This document shows positions 20,336 to 31,326 of a DNA stretch of 64,000 nucleotides, in pieces; within the stretch, counting starts at the first letter, position 1; every line of letters starts with the position of its first letter. The translations under genes were made by a program, and so were the position numbers. This DNA is from Eretmocerus hayati (Eukaryota; Arthropoda; Insecta; Hymenoptera; Aphelinidae): the NCBI GenBank assembly GCA_029851415.1, contig CM056742.1:86790748-86854747 (forward strand), read 5' to 3'. A model generated the notes under the pieces. That model was not told where the DNA came from. It was given only the letters and a program-made list of their open reading frames with translations, and made no database searches.

Positions 20336-21123
20336 TGACTGGCCGGGCTTGAATTAGGTCCAGTCATATCCAGATTAAATCTGGTTTATTAATTTGGATT
20401 CGGTTATGCTGTATATCATCAAAAGAGAGAGAGAGGGATGTCGAGTGATAACAAATGAGTGTACGTTCAAGTACCGAAGCTTTAATGGAAGTAAAGTGAA
20501 AAAGATTCAAACATATTTACAGGGAATATTGACAAGTCGTCATTAGACCGATAAAGTACGCGCGAAAGCTCGAGCACGAGGTCGGGAGGGCACGAGGAGG
20601 AAGACATTCTACTGATAGGCACCAGAGAGAGGAAGAGAGATCGGGCTGGCACTTACAGGTCTTGGCGATGTTGCTTGTCCAAGGGACGAGATGGCTACGA
20701 TGTCCAGACGCAGGTGGATTTGCCCCGAAGATGGGCCGACGAGGGTGCCGAGCGCGGTCCACGAGACTCCAAGCACGGGCTGAAGATATGCCGAAGCGTA
20801 GGGCCAAGCGATGTCAGGACGATCCGAAAACTATAGACCACCAGGTTGGTCGAGGAGCTGCTTCCAATGGGTTTGACGCACACGCGAAAACCCGGAAAAA
20901 TTGCTCCAAAAAGAGCGGCCACGAGGCAACGAAATAATATTCGGCGCGAATAAAATGTTCGGCAGAGCGGAACGTGCTCGTCTTACTCCGGTCTCGCTAG
21001 GAATGCCGCACGCCGGCGATGTGCGCGACTTCGATGCGCGCGGAGGGGAAAAACGGGGGGCGCGGGGGGTCGAGCTTCTGCAGCTGCTGCGGCTAGCGAC
21101 GGCCCGCGAGCGCTATATATGCC

Positions 21124-21220
<97 letters not shown>

Positions 21221-21343
21221 TTTCAACTGTCCTCTCCTTCTCTCTTGCTGTCGCTGTAATATAAATGTGATATAATATCCCAATATTAATTATTATATTT
21301 GGCTTAGGAGAGAGGGAGACGGTAGGTATATTATACCGTCACA
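20336..21343 (-). repeat. gypsy-2 3' LTR
   Basis: 1,008 bp. It includes the poly(A)-like ATTAAA at 20481-20486 in the context ATTAAAGCTTCGGTACTT, a GC-rich middle and a (CT)n tract. It matches the 5' LTR except for a few percent of substitutions and a longer CT tract. Confidence 0.9.
21126..21217. repeat. (CT)n microsatellite in the LTR, about 46 repeats
   Basis: Uninterrupted CT dinucleotides. The equivalent tract in the other LTR is the site of the R1-type insertion. Open frames running through it (Leu-Ser repeats) are artefacts. Confidence 0.97.
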
Positions 21344-21353
21344 CCCCTCCCCC
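21344..21353 (-). promoter_or_regulatory. gypsy-2 polypurine tract
   Basis: Minus-strand GGGGGAGGGG directly abuts the 3' LTR, as expected for the plus-strand primer. Confidence 0.8.
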
Positions 21354-22376
21354 AGACGCTGGGTAGCCATCGGCGTACCAGCTCGGAACTACCCTCTCTC
21401 AGTCCGGGCCAAATAAATAAAATTGACCTTTGTAGTCATGATATGAAAATGAGAATTATAGTAATGAAATCATGGTCGGGTTTCTGAAATAAAAGATCGC
21501 AATTATGAAAGTAGATGTAATTCCTCAAAAATTCGGAGGGGAAACTTAATATTATGTCATGCGACCATTCGTCCATACTATTCATTTGATCATTTTGATC
21601 ATTCATTGATCGCTGGAGAGCGTTCATTCCACTGCACTGTTCATAGCACTTAGGCCCACAGGAAATTTCACTTGTTGGCCATCACTGATGCACTTGGTCT
21701 CTTGAATCGACCACTAGGCACTTATTGAGCATACTGTACATACAAAATACGAATCATACTCATGGACAATTGTCCAATAGCCCATACTTCAGCATACGAC
21801 CATACGTCACTCAATCCGTACTTTTACAAACGAATAGTATTCAAATCTATAAACAACTAAAATTATGGTTGATTGACTATTTTGTCACATGATTATTTGG
21901 TCGCAAACCTTGCACAATCAGTGCGATTTGTTAATCAGAAACTAGTTAAAAGAAAATTGTCAAAAGACATTTGAGACTTTCATACATTTTCAAAAATTAA
22001 AGAAAAAACCTATAACATGATTAAATTTGGTCAAATGGCCGTAACGAGTGATGAATAAAGAAGTGATCAAAAAGATATTCACTACAAAAATTCAAAATTT
22101 CGGTCATAGACCTTAACTTAACCTTATGAAATTGGTCAACGGACCCTCGAACTTTTTAAAAAGAGAGAATGAAAATTGGTGATGTGACCGTAACTTAATT
22201 CTAAGAAATTGGTCAAAGGACCTATGAGTTGACAAAACAAATGAAAATTTGGTCAACTGACCGCTATAAAAGGTAAAAAAATCAAAGAAAAGCGATATAA
22301 ATCGGTCAAGAGACCTTTTCTTCGGGCATAGCCCATAGCTTCGCTCTCCAGACCACCTTCATTTTTGGTCAAAGAC
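21354..22376 (-). other. gypsy-2 3' non-coding block
   Basis: About 1 kb between the third ORF and the polypurine tract with no credible coding frame. Its inner 350 bases hold an array of GGTC/GACC inverted half-sites, listed separately. Confidence 0.6.
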
Positions 22377-22377
22377 C
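22029..22377. promoter_or_regulatory. Array of GGTC-N(3-4)-GACC inverted half-sites
   Basis: Eight sites in 350 bases: GGTCAAATGGCC, GGTCATAGACC, GGTCAACGGACC, GGTGATGTGACC, GGTCAAAGGACC, GGTCAACTGACC, GGTCAAGAGACC and GGTCAAAGACC (starts 22029, 22102, 22134, 22178, 22211, 22251, 22304, 22367). A further GGTCAAAGACC lies in the 5' leader at 29768. The half-site resembles the nuclear-receptor half-site AGGTCA in inverted order. A binding-site array or hairpin series is plausible; function is inference. Confidence 0.55.
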
Positions 22378-23144
22378 TACTTCTTCTTCTGGTTCTTCTC
22401 GACCAGATAATGATCGTCATAATTTGGACAATCTCTTGGATTGCGGACACCACGTTCGCCACATACTGAACAGTGGTCAAAATCGTTGTAGTGCCCATCT
22501 CGAAGTCTCTCCTGGCGGCGCTGCATGCGCTTCTTGTGGTTCTTCTTGGGGTAATCTTGAACTTTGGCTTGTTCAAGCTCCTCCTGGGCCTTTTTCACCG
22601 CTTGCTCGGCCTTTTTCAGGTTTTCCCGGGCCACGCGTGCTGCCGCTTCTCTTTTCGCGATCTCTCGGTTGCGTTCTTCACGGATCTTACGTGCAGTAAG
22701 ATAGTCCAGGTTCTCTTGTTCGACTTCTCTCGCGTATTCGAGCAAGTGTCGGAAAGAGGCCAAATTCCGCGCATATTTGATCTCGAGATTCTTGCTCATC
22801 TCGATGAGATCCTCGCTGGTCTTATTGACAGCCCTAACTTCGGTGTGGTGCTGCAACACGAGAGCGAGCAGAGCCCTGCCATCTTCTTCGAGCTGTTGCT
22901 CTGGTGACAGTTGAACTGCCTCTTCTTGAATTACAGGTCGAGGTTCTCCCTGTTCGTCCCGTGAATCAGAAATCAAAGATTCGGCTGGTGGGCCAGTTGG
23001 GTCAGGGCTATCCTCAGCACCTTGGACCGTTGGCACATTTTGGTTATCAGTACTGGGAGGGGAGTGCTCCTCTAGGATTCGCATCTCTTCCAGTATTGCT
23101 GCCATTTGTTCCGGAGTCTTGCCGGTTTCTTCTTGACGATCCAT
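22377..23144 (-). CDS. gypsy-2 third ORF: coiled-coil protein with Cys-rich tail
   Basis: An uninterrupted frame of 255 residues in the position env occupies in errantiviruses, but with no signal peptide or membrane segment. Residues 1-90 are acidic and proline-rich. Residues about 115-215 are strongly helical and charged, with a long Ala/Glu/Lys/Arg stretch around REAAARVARENLKKAEQAV that should form a coiled coil. The end is basic (KKNHKKRMQRRQERLRDG) and then Cys-rich, CSVCGERGVRNPRDC, like a zinc knuckle without its His, followed by CPNYDDHY residues that might supply a ligand. A splice-acceptor-like TTTTCAG lies three bases before the ATG. I do not recognise the family. A nucleic-acid-binding or assembly protein is a guess from composition. 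Confidence 0.7.
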   Translation of the reverse strand: MDRQEETGKTPEQMAAILEEMRILEEHSPPSTDNQNVPTVQGAEDSPDPTGPPAESLISDSRDEQGEPRPVIQEEAVQLSPEQQLEEDGRALLALVLQHHTEVRAVNKTSEDLIEMSKNLEIKYARNLASFRHLLEYAREVEQENLDYLTARKIREERNREIAKREAAARVARENLKKAEQAVKKAQEELEQAKVQDYPKKNHKKRMQRRQERLRDGHYNDFDHCSVCGERGVRNPRDCPNYDDHYLVEKNQKKK

Positions 23145-23147
23145 CTT

Positions 23148-23162
23148 CTGAAAAGATTAGAC
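23148..23162 (-). promoter_or_regulatory. Candidate 3' splice site for the third ORF
   Basis: The minus strand reads GTCTAATCTTTTCAG, giving a branch-like CTAAT, a pyrimidine run and AG, with the third-ORF ATG three bases downstream. Retroviral and errantiviral env is expressed through such a site. No matching donor was identified. Confidence 0.45.
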
Positions 23163-23274
23163 TTATGTTGTTTTTGTTATCTCAATTTTCTACGGACAGG
23201 TGTCCACTACTCAGAAAAAAGAGATGTCTACAATCATCCTATGACAAAATAGTATAAGTCGAAAGATAGGTTTA

Positions 23275-26200
23275 CTATTTTGCCAAGCGACTACTAGATC
23301 TAGTGCGCATAGGGGATAAGTTTGACGCATTCAAAATCTTCTTTTTAGTGGATCCTTTCGGTCGACCACGCGGTCGTTTCGGTATGGGTTCGGTCGTCTG
23401 CGCTGGAGCTACGTCGACCGTATTATGATCTGGTTCATGACGAATCGAGGGTACGAAACTGACGCGTTTTTTGGTTACCACGATTTTGGTTTTCCTTGGT
23501 CAGCCTCTTTTCTTGGTAATTTTCGGAGTGTTTGTCTTTGACGCAACGTTTTTAGCGGGTCTGAGCTCACGACATGGTCTTTGGTTGAACGAATTATCGT
23601 CAAATGGACCTATTATTGACCGTTCAATTTCTGGTTCGTTTAGGGGCTCTTCACCATCGATGTAGGGTTTCAGGTCTTGAACATGCGCTTTCCCAATGCT
23701 TTGGCCCGATTCATCGGCCAGTTCGTAAACATTTGAACCGAGTCGAGCTAGGATGGTAAATTTGCCATCGAATTTAGGCGCAAGTTTGCCTGTGATACCC
23801 TCAGCCTGTGATGATAAGACTCTGTTACGCTTCCAGACAGCATCTCCTACTGCATATTGGACATCACGTCGCTTTTTGTTGTAATATTGAGCTTGATGCT
23901 CGTGAGCTTTTTGTGAATTGGTCGCTGCGACCATGTGCAAGTCCGGCAGTTTGAGCATACGTGCTTGCCAATCATTTACTGCTTGCACTAGCTCTTTTTC
24001 AGCAGACGCGAGTTCTCGTTGACGTTTGAAATTTTTGGGTGGAACTGGATTACGTCCATAGTTCATAAAAGCTGGACTGAGGTGAGTCGAATGTTGGACG
24101 CTTGAATTGTACGTGAACTGAAGTTCCGTCACATGTTCGTTCCAACGACTATGTTTGTCCTCTAAATATGCGATTATGGACGTTTTGATGGTTCTTATGT
24201 ATCGTTCTGCTGGATTACAATGGGCGGCGTAAGGTGGTATTGTCATATGTACAATAACCCGCTCATCCAGGTATCTGTCAATTACTTTGTTGGAGTATTC
24301 CGGACCGTTATCCGACAGGAATATCTCCGGAGTACCATAACGTAAAATTATTTTTGAATCTAGTGCTTTACGCACGGTCAGTGCATTCGCTATGCGAACT
24401 GGCACACATTCCATCCATTTTAAAAATAAGTCAATAAAGACAATCATATATTCATTGCCGTGGACACTGCGAGGGAATACGCAAGTGTCGGCTGCTAAAA
24501 CTTGCCATGGTCTTGTGATAGACCGTTTGCCCATGAGGCCTGCTGGTGCAAGTTGTTGCACTTTACATTGTTGACAATGAGTGCATTTTCTTACAAAATT
24601 TGCAACGTCTTGGTATAAATTTGGCCAGAAGTAATAAAGTATGACACGTTGATGTGTTTTAAATCGACCATAGTGGCCTGCTATTACTTCTTCATGGCAT
24701 TCTCTTAAAATTTTCAAACGATTTTCTTGCGGGATCACCAATTTCCACGTATCGTTATCAAGTCCAAGATCATCAAGAACTTCGTCGGGTTTATAATGAT
24801 ACAGATTTTCACCGACGATTTTCCAATTTGGAAATTCTTTTGGTCGATTTTGGACCTCGTTGAATTTCTCAATGTACCACGAATCTTGCGTGGATTTTCC
24901 CACACTAATGGTCGCAAGACCAGGTGTCTCGGGCATGTCTTCATCTTCGTACATCCTAGACAAGCAGTCTGGTACGATATTTTTATCTCCTGGTCGATGT
25001 TGTATGGTGGAGTCATGGCTTTGTAATTCAAGTGCCCAGCGGGCTAGACGTCCTGTGGGATTCCGTAGGTTAAATAACTAATAACGCAGACTACTGTGGT
25101 CAGTTATGACTTTGAATGGATATCCCTCAATACATGGTCGGAATTTTCTTATTGCCCAGGAAACAGCCAAGCATTCTCGTTCTGTACAGGAGAAGTTTCT
25201 TTCTTGGGGCGTGAGCACTCTGCTAGCGAACTCTAGAGGGGATCTCTTCCCCATCTACTATTTGTACAAGCAGGGCTCCTAGGCCCGTATTCGACGCGTC
25301 GGTCTGGATCTGAAATTCGAGATTGTGATCAGGCCGATTCAAGACTGGAGCTGTTGCAAGCATGATTTTTATTTTCTCAAAGGCATTTTGTTGCTCGTCA
25401 GTCCATAAGAAAGGCGTCCCCTTCTTGGTTAGGCGAGTGAGCGGTTCGGCAATCGTGGCAAAATCATTTAGGAATTTTCTATACCACGACGCCATGCCTA
25501 AGAAGCGCTGCAATTTTTTCAAAGTCTTCGGAGCTGGATATTCCACAATTGGCTTGATCTTCTCTGGATCCGGTCGAAAACCGTCACGATTGACTAGGAC
25601 TCCGAGGTACCTAACTTCGTCCTTGCAAAAGTGACTTTTTTCACGATTAATTGTTAGACCGGCATCTTTGATTTGGTTCAAAATTAGCTCGAGTACTTCT
25701 AGATGTTCTTCAAACGTCTCAGTTACTATGATGATGTCGTCTAAATAACTGAACGCGAATGGCTCTAATTCAGGACCGATTAAATCGTCCATTAGGGCCT
25801 GGTAGGTCGCGGGACCATTACAGACCCCATACGGTAGTTTCGCGAATTCGAACAAACCTAATCCGGGTACTGTAAATGCCGTAAATCGTTCTGAGCCTTT
25901 TTTAAGTGATAGACCAGTATGCAGAGCTCATGTCTATAGTGCTGATATATTTAGCATTTTGGAGCTTCCGTAGAATTGCATCCATTTGCGGTATAGGATA
26001 TGCATTTTTGCGTGACACATTATTCAATTTTCTGTAGTCAACACAAAAGCGATATTCGCCATTCGATTTCCTAACCATAACTACGGGGCTAGACCATGCG
26101 CTTGTCGATTTTCTGATCACTCCGAGTTGGGGCATTTTCCGGACTTGATCATGCATTTCGTCCTCGATCCGTTTGGATACGGGGTAATATTTCTGTTTGA

Positions 26201-27191
26201 TCGGTCGACAAGATTCGACGACGATCTCATGTTCAATCCGGTCTGTGCAACCAATACTTGGACCATGTACTACAATATTCCTATCTAGTACGTCATCTAA
26301 CAATTTGCGCTGCTTATCGGTGAGATCTTCAATGCCGACTGATGCGAGGTTTGCTGTATTTAAATCGCCCTGAGTCGCGAACTCAACAGTAAAAGGGTCA
26401 GATGGGCTCTTCTCGCCTTTCACTGTCATCGTACTTTCTTCAGGAACAAGAATTGCGTTGAAAGAATACGCGAAGTCTGCTCCCAAAATCAGATCGCAGG
26501 CTAATTTTCCATAAATGAACATTGCGATTTCTTTCTTCACGCCAGCAACCTCCATAGGTAATTTGGTTCGCGCTACCGGTCGCGCTAATTCACCAGTTGC
26601 TAAATGGCAGTGTGGGCCTCGATAGGGCGACACACGAGCTCCAATTGCAGCAGCAATTTGTAGACCGATTGGTCCGACAGATGTTCTCGATGCGCCAGTG
26701 TCGTAGAGAGCACGTACACAGGCATTCCCTGGGTTTGTTTTGAGCCACCAGCGAGGATGATCGCCCAGCGGCTTCTCATTGTCATAATCAGATGGTGGAC
26801 TCTTGTAGTCCGTCGAATATAGTCCTGGTTTCGTGGCTGGCTGTTGGTCACTGACCAACCCATTACCAGAGGCCATATCCTCTAGAGAGGCGGTAGAGGC
26901 CTTACCTAGTCGCCTCCTCCTCCTTTTTTTGGCATCCAGGACAGTCATTTTTGGTATATCCAGGCCAAGAGCAGTTCCAGCAGAATCTGCTTTTTGGACC
27001 AGGACCAGGCTCTTTGTCCTTATTATGGTCGCTTTTAATGACCGGTTTAGGTCTGAAAACTGTATTTGATTTAGGTTTGTCACCATCTGACTTATTTTGT
27101 TGCTGGCTTGTTGCGGGTTTATTCGCCGATGCATTTGAAGTTTGTGGCTTGAATGATTTGAGTTTCTGATCAAACATTCTTGCCATAGCAT
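23275..27191 (-). pseudogene. gypsy-2 pol: protease-RT-RNase H-integrase with AT-hook tail
   Basis: Pieces in order: protease YDTGASRTSVGP; RT start with YRFCVDYRKLNN and TIDMSSAYWSIT, ending in a stop at 25902; RT core in a shifted frame with LPYGVCNGPATYQ and FSYLDDIIIV; RNase H with QIQTDASNTGLGALL, then another frame change near 25223 and a stop near 25080; integrase, open from 24963 to 23500, with HHCC (HEEVIAGHY to CTHCQQC) and the D-D-E residues in AADTCVF, LSDNGPEYS and CNPAERY. After an in-frame TGA at 23500-23502 the frame continues for 68 codons with KRPRGRPKGS, an AT-hook. The catalytic residues I can see are intact, yet the frame is broken at least four times. Confidence 0.88.
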
Positions 27192-28980
27192 CTGTCATTC
27201 GCGCAATTGTAATTGGAGCACTTGTGCTCGAATTCACTTCAGGCGCTGGCGGTGTAACAGGCACAGTCAATGATTTTAATTCTTTTTGAATTAATTCTCT
27301 TATTAGTTTGGTAGTCTCAACCAGAGGTTCGACTAAAGTGGCTGCCAGATGAGGTTGTGACTTATTATCATCAGATTTCTCTGATTGAGGGGGCTTGTAT
27401 GCCAATTCAGACAAGAGAGACTGATCTGGATTTGGTGGTGGTCGATAGAATTTATTATTATCTCTAATATGTTCTGCTTCTCTAGTGAGCGTAAATAGGT
27501 CGTCCACTGATTTAACTTTATCACGTGGAACCCATTGTTGAATCGTCGGGTGTAAATTGCAATACAACAGTTCTAATTGTTGATCATCGCTTTACGGTGT
27601 GTCGAATTTGTCAAGTATTGTCAGCAGACAAACGATATAGTCTCTGGCACGCTCTTCTTTCCCTTGCGTACGAGACTCTGCTTCTCTGATGAGTCGCTGT
27701 TGGAAGTGTTTGTCATGACCAAAACACACGCGAGCATCTTTTTTAAATGCTGCCGAATTGGTCCATTTGTACCGTGATTGTCTAGACCAACGCGAAGCTG
27801 GACCGGCGAGTAACTCGGTCAGTGCGTTCATAAGGTCTCCATCCGCAATATTGGATAAGGTTTTACATTCATCCACTCGCTGCAAAAATTCATCGATGCT
27901 GACATCTTTTTGATCTCCAGAAAAATTCAATTTTCATTGACGTACTATTTTTCCGATGTCAACAGGTTGGCTGCGGGTTGAAGTATTTCTCCTGTAGGTG
28001 TCGTTGAGACCATTGTGCGCAGCTTGCGATGTACGTACAAAATTGGTCACATTTGTTGTTTGCATGACCGTTTGGTCGGATTGTCGAGTTTGATCTTCAT
28101 TTGTATTGAAGTACCGAAGATCGTATGTATCCTACAAATTCACGTTTCTTGCTCGTGGTGTATTATTTATGATCGTCGGTGCACTGATTTGTAATTCTGT
28201 GCTGTGACTCACAGGTACGCGCGTACTGCTCGCGAATTCGCGGGCATCCAAATCGCGCGATTTTTCAATCCATTGTGCTTCAAGTGCTTGAGCACGCTTG
28301 TGTGTTTCTTCGAGCTCACGGCGCGATACCTCAAGCTAATGATTTTCTTGGTCCATTTTGCTTGTAGAGCGTCGACCTGCCTCTGTGTATCGGTCACATT
28401 GTCGGATACATTGTACCGAGCCATCTTCACACAGGTATGGAACTATATCAAGGTCCGTTGGACCACCAGTGGTGCTGAAAATTGGCACATATTTTGTTGC
28501 TTTTGTAGTTGCTACGGTTGGCCTATTCATTGCATCTGTGTATGTTGAGGTTGGCTCTGTTACGGTCGTTACTGTCGTAGAGCCGCTCACCAGTAGCACT
28601 GGTATTTCAGAAGTATTGTGCTCTTCCAATCTTGATGATGAGGCCAAGCCTCCTGCTGCTACTGCGTTGTCGTTGACGTCTTCGTTGCTGATGTGGTCTT
28701 TGCGGACTTATCTATACGCTGTTTGTACTAAGCCATTACGCAGTCTAATTCTATGTTCGCGCGAAGTTTCATCATTTTCGAAATCATCATTTTGGACAAA
28801 GTCTGATTCGGTATAATCGCCCATAAGGTAACGCATAAGCCTTTGCATTTTGACAGGTTCATCACCATCCTCACGGAGTTCAAGTTTGCGAAAAGTCTCT
28901 AAGTATTCATCTGGTGGTAAGGTAACTAACCAGGTGGTTAAGTCTGCTTCGCAGCTAAAAGTTTCATTTTGATTTGCCAT
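26902..28980 (-). pseudogene. gypsy-2 gag
   Basis: Open segments (28980-28708, 28647-28336, 27930-27592, 27567-26902) are all in one reading frame and together make a gag of about 690 codons interrupted by several in-frame stops, one being TAA at 27592-27594. The capsid-like part holds DEFLQRVDECKTLS and LAGPASRWSRQ. The 3' end has a zinc knuckle CWNCSWPGYTKNDC with Tyr in place of His. Pol overlaps the 3' 290 bases in the +1 frame, so the ancestral element probably used frameshifting. Gag normally packages element RNA. Confidence 0.8.
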
Positions 28981-30487
28981 GATTTCTAAAAAAGTGGCAA
29001 AAGTTCAAAGTTCATCAGTATATTCTGACAGTTGCGTCAAAAATTAACGAAAAGTATTGAAATTCATTCAAAAACCTTCAAAAAAGCGAAAAATTATATT
29101 TTACAAATTTTGTTTATCGCAAAATTTATTGCAAAATTATTGCGAAGAAATTTTCAATTATGCTCAATTATTCGCAAACTTGGGCTCCGAGCTATATCTA
29201 TCGAGCGGTCAAATTTTGACTTGGAAAGTCAAAAAAGTCAGAAACAGGTATTTCCAAAATTTCTCAAAAATCGATTTTGATTTTACTTTAGATGGCTTCA
29301 TTTACCCCAACATCGGGTGTTATATGCAAAGAAAACTCGATTTTTGTCGTGAATTGTTTGAATAATTGACAAAAACAATATTCAGAATCACAGGACGCAT
29401 TTATGTCAATATTAAAACGGACTATGTTTTGGTTCGCACGCAGTTTCAGTAACGCAACGCTTGACTGTATGCAGTCCGTACTATATCTATATATCAGTAC
29501 TGAGAATTCAAGTTTATGTATATATATACACCTAAGAATGTCAATGTATAGCTATATATATTGATCGAAAATAGATCCGGTCGATGGCACAATAATTTAT
29601 TGATCACACACCTGGTTCACTCAATTTTACTAATTTTTGACCAAAATTATCAATTTGTTGTTAATTATTGTCATTAACAATTTTAATTTGCAATGCACAA
29701 GAGTGCCTGAGTCACCATTGAATTACTGTCAACTGTGAGAATTTTATACTGCACAAGCAAAAATATTGGTCAAAGACCTTGGAATGACTCAATTTCAGCT
29801 TTAATTATTGTTAAATAAACAAATAGTGCAATAATTATGGTGCACACATCGACCGTAATTTATTTACGAATTTTCATAGCCATCGGGGTATTTTTAAAAT
29901 TTTTTCGAACGTCAAATCATGGAAGAAACGCTTCAGCGTGATTCGCATTGTCCCGTATATCTATATATACGCTGGTTTTTGCTCGCAATAACGCTGTATG
30001 CATACATATGCATACGTTACACACACACATTGTTGCACATCGAGCCTAAAGTTCGATGACGGTTCGATCGAATATTCACGGTCGCGTGAAATGATATTTG
30101 AGATATTTTATCCCGCATGTGTCTCTCTCGCACGCATTTAGAACGCACGTTTGAAACATTCGATCTCGATCGATGCGAGCGGCGGTGTACGCGCGATGTT
30201 TTCAATGCCCATATATGGCATACAAGCGCGCGGGCCATTGCGAGACTCTCCTGTCGAGGCGCCGGGAAGTCGCGAAAATTTGCTGAGCATTCGATTGCTC
30301 CGAAAAATTTAAAGAAAATAATGGCCGTCGAGGCCTAGCGTCGCAAGGGGTCGCATGAAAATCCAACCGCTCTTGGATTTTATTCACTGTCGATGCACAC
30401 TTATTTACTAAAATTACACGCACTTATACACACTCATTCGTGCTCGAATTTCCGTGCCTCTTTATTTAGATGATAAAAGAAACAGCA
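28981..30487 (-). other. gypsy-2 5' leader
   Basis: About 1.5 kb between the primer site and gag without a credible coding frame. It contains TA-rich runs near 29480-29560 and 29955 and one GGTCAAAGACC site at 29768. Long leaders often hold packaging or insulator sequences; I see nothing that identifies them here. Confidence 0.6.
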
Positions 30488-30504
30488 CCATTTGTTGGGC
30501 ACCA
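30488..30504 (-). promoter_or_regulatory. gypsy-2 primer-binding site
   Basis: TGGTGCCCAACAAATGG starts two bases after the 5' LTR end. The first ten bases resemble lysine-tRNA primer sites of other gypsy elements (TGGCGCCCAAC), but the match is imperfect. Confidence 0.6.
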
Positions 30505-30506
30505 TA

Positions 30507-31294
30507 TGACTGGCCGGGCCTGGATTAGGTCCAGTCATATCCAGATTAAATCTGGTTTATTAATTTGGATTCGGTTATGCTGTATATCATCAAAAGAAAG
30601 AGAGGGATGTCGAGTGATAACAATTGAGTGTACGTTTAAGTACCGAAGCTTTAATGAAAGTAAAGTGAAAAAGATTCAAACATATTTACAGGGAATATCC
30701 ACAAGTGGTCATTAGACCGATAAAGTACGCGCGAAAGCTCGAGCACGAGGTCGGGAAGGCACGAGGAGGAAGACATTCTACTGATAAGCACCAGAGAGAG
30801 AGAGGGAAATCGGGCCTGCACTTACAGGTCTTGTCGATGTTGCTTGTCCAAGGGACGAGATGGCTACGATGTCCGGACGCAGGTGGATTTGCCCCGAAGA
30901 TGGGCCGACGAGGGTGCCGAGCGCGGGCCACGAGACTCCAAGCATGAGCTGAAGATATGCCGAAGCGTAGGGCCAAGCGATGTCAGGACGGTCCGAAAAC
31001 TATAGACCACCAGGTTGGTCGAGGAGCTGCTTCCAATGGGTTTGACGCACACGCGATAACCCGGAAAAGTTGCTCCAAAAAGAGCGGCCACGAGGCAACG
31101 AAATAATATTCGGCGCGAATAAAATGTTCGGCAGAGCGCAACGTGCTCGTCTTACTCCGGTCTCGCTAGGAATGCTGCACGCCGGCGATGTGCGCGACTT
31201 CGATGCGCGCGGAGGGGAAAAACGGGGAGCGCGGGGGGTCGAGCTTCTGCAGCTGCTGCTGCTAGCGACGGCCAGCGAGCGCTATATATGGCAA

Positions 31295-31317
<23 letters not shown>
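30507..31317 (-). repeat. gypsy-2 5' LTR, inner part
   Basis: Matches 20336 to about 21150 at roughly 96-97% by eye and stops in the CT tract, where the poly(T) of the R1-type insertion begins. Confidence 0.9.

Positions 31318-31326
<9 letters not shown>

Noticed and set aside
20901..21275. Plus-strand frame of 124 codons with a Leu-Ser run
   Set aside because: It reads through the CT microsatellite of the gypsy-2 LTR and has no homology.
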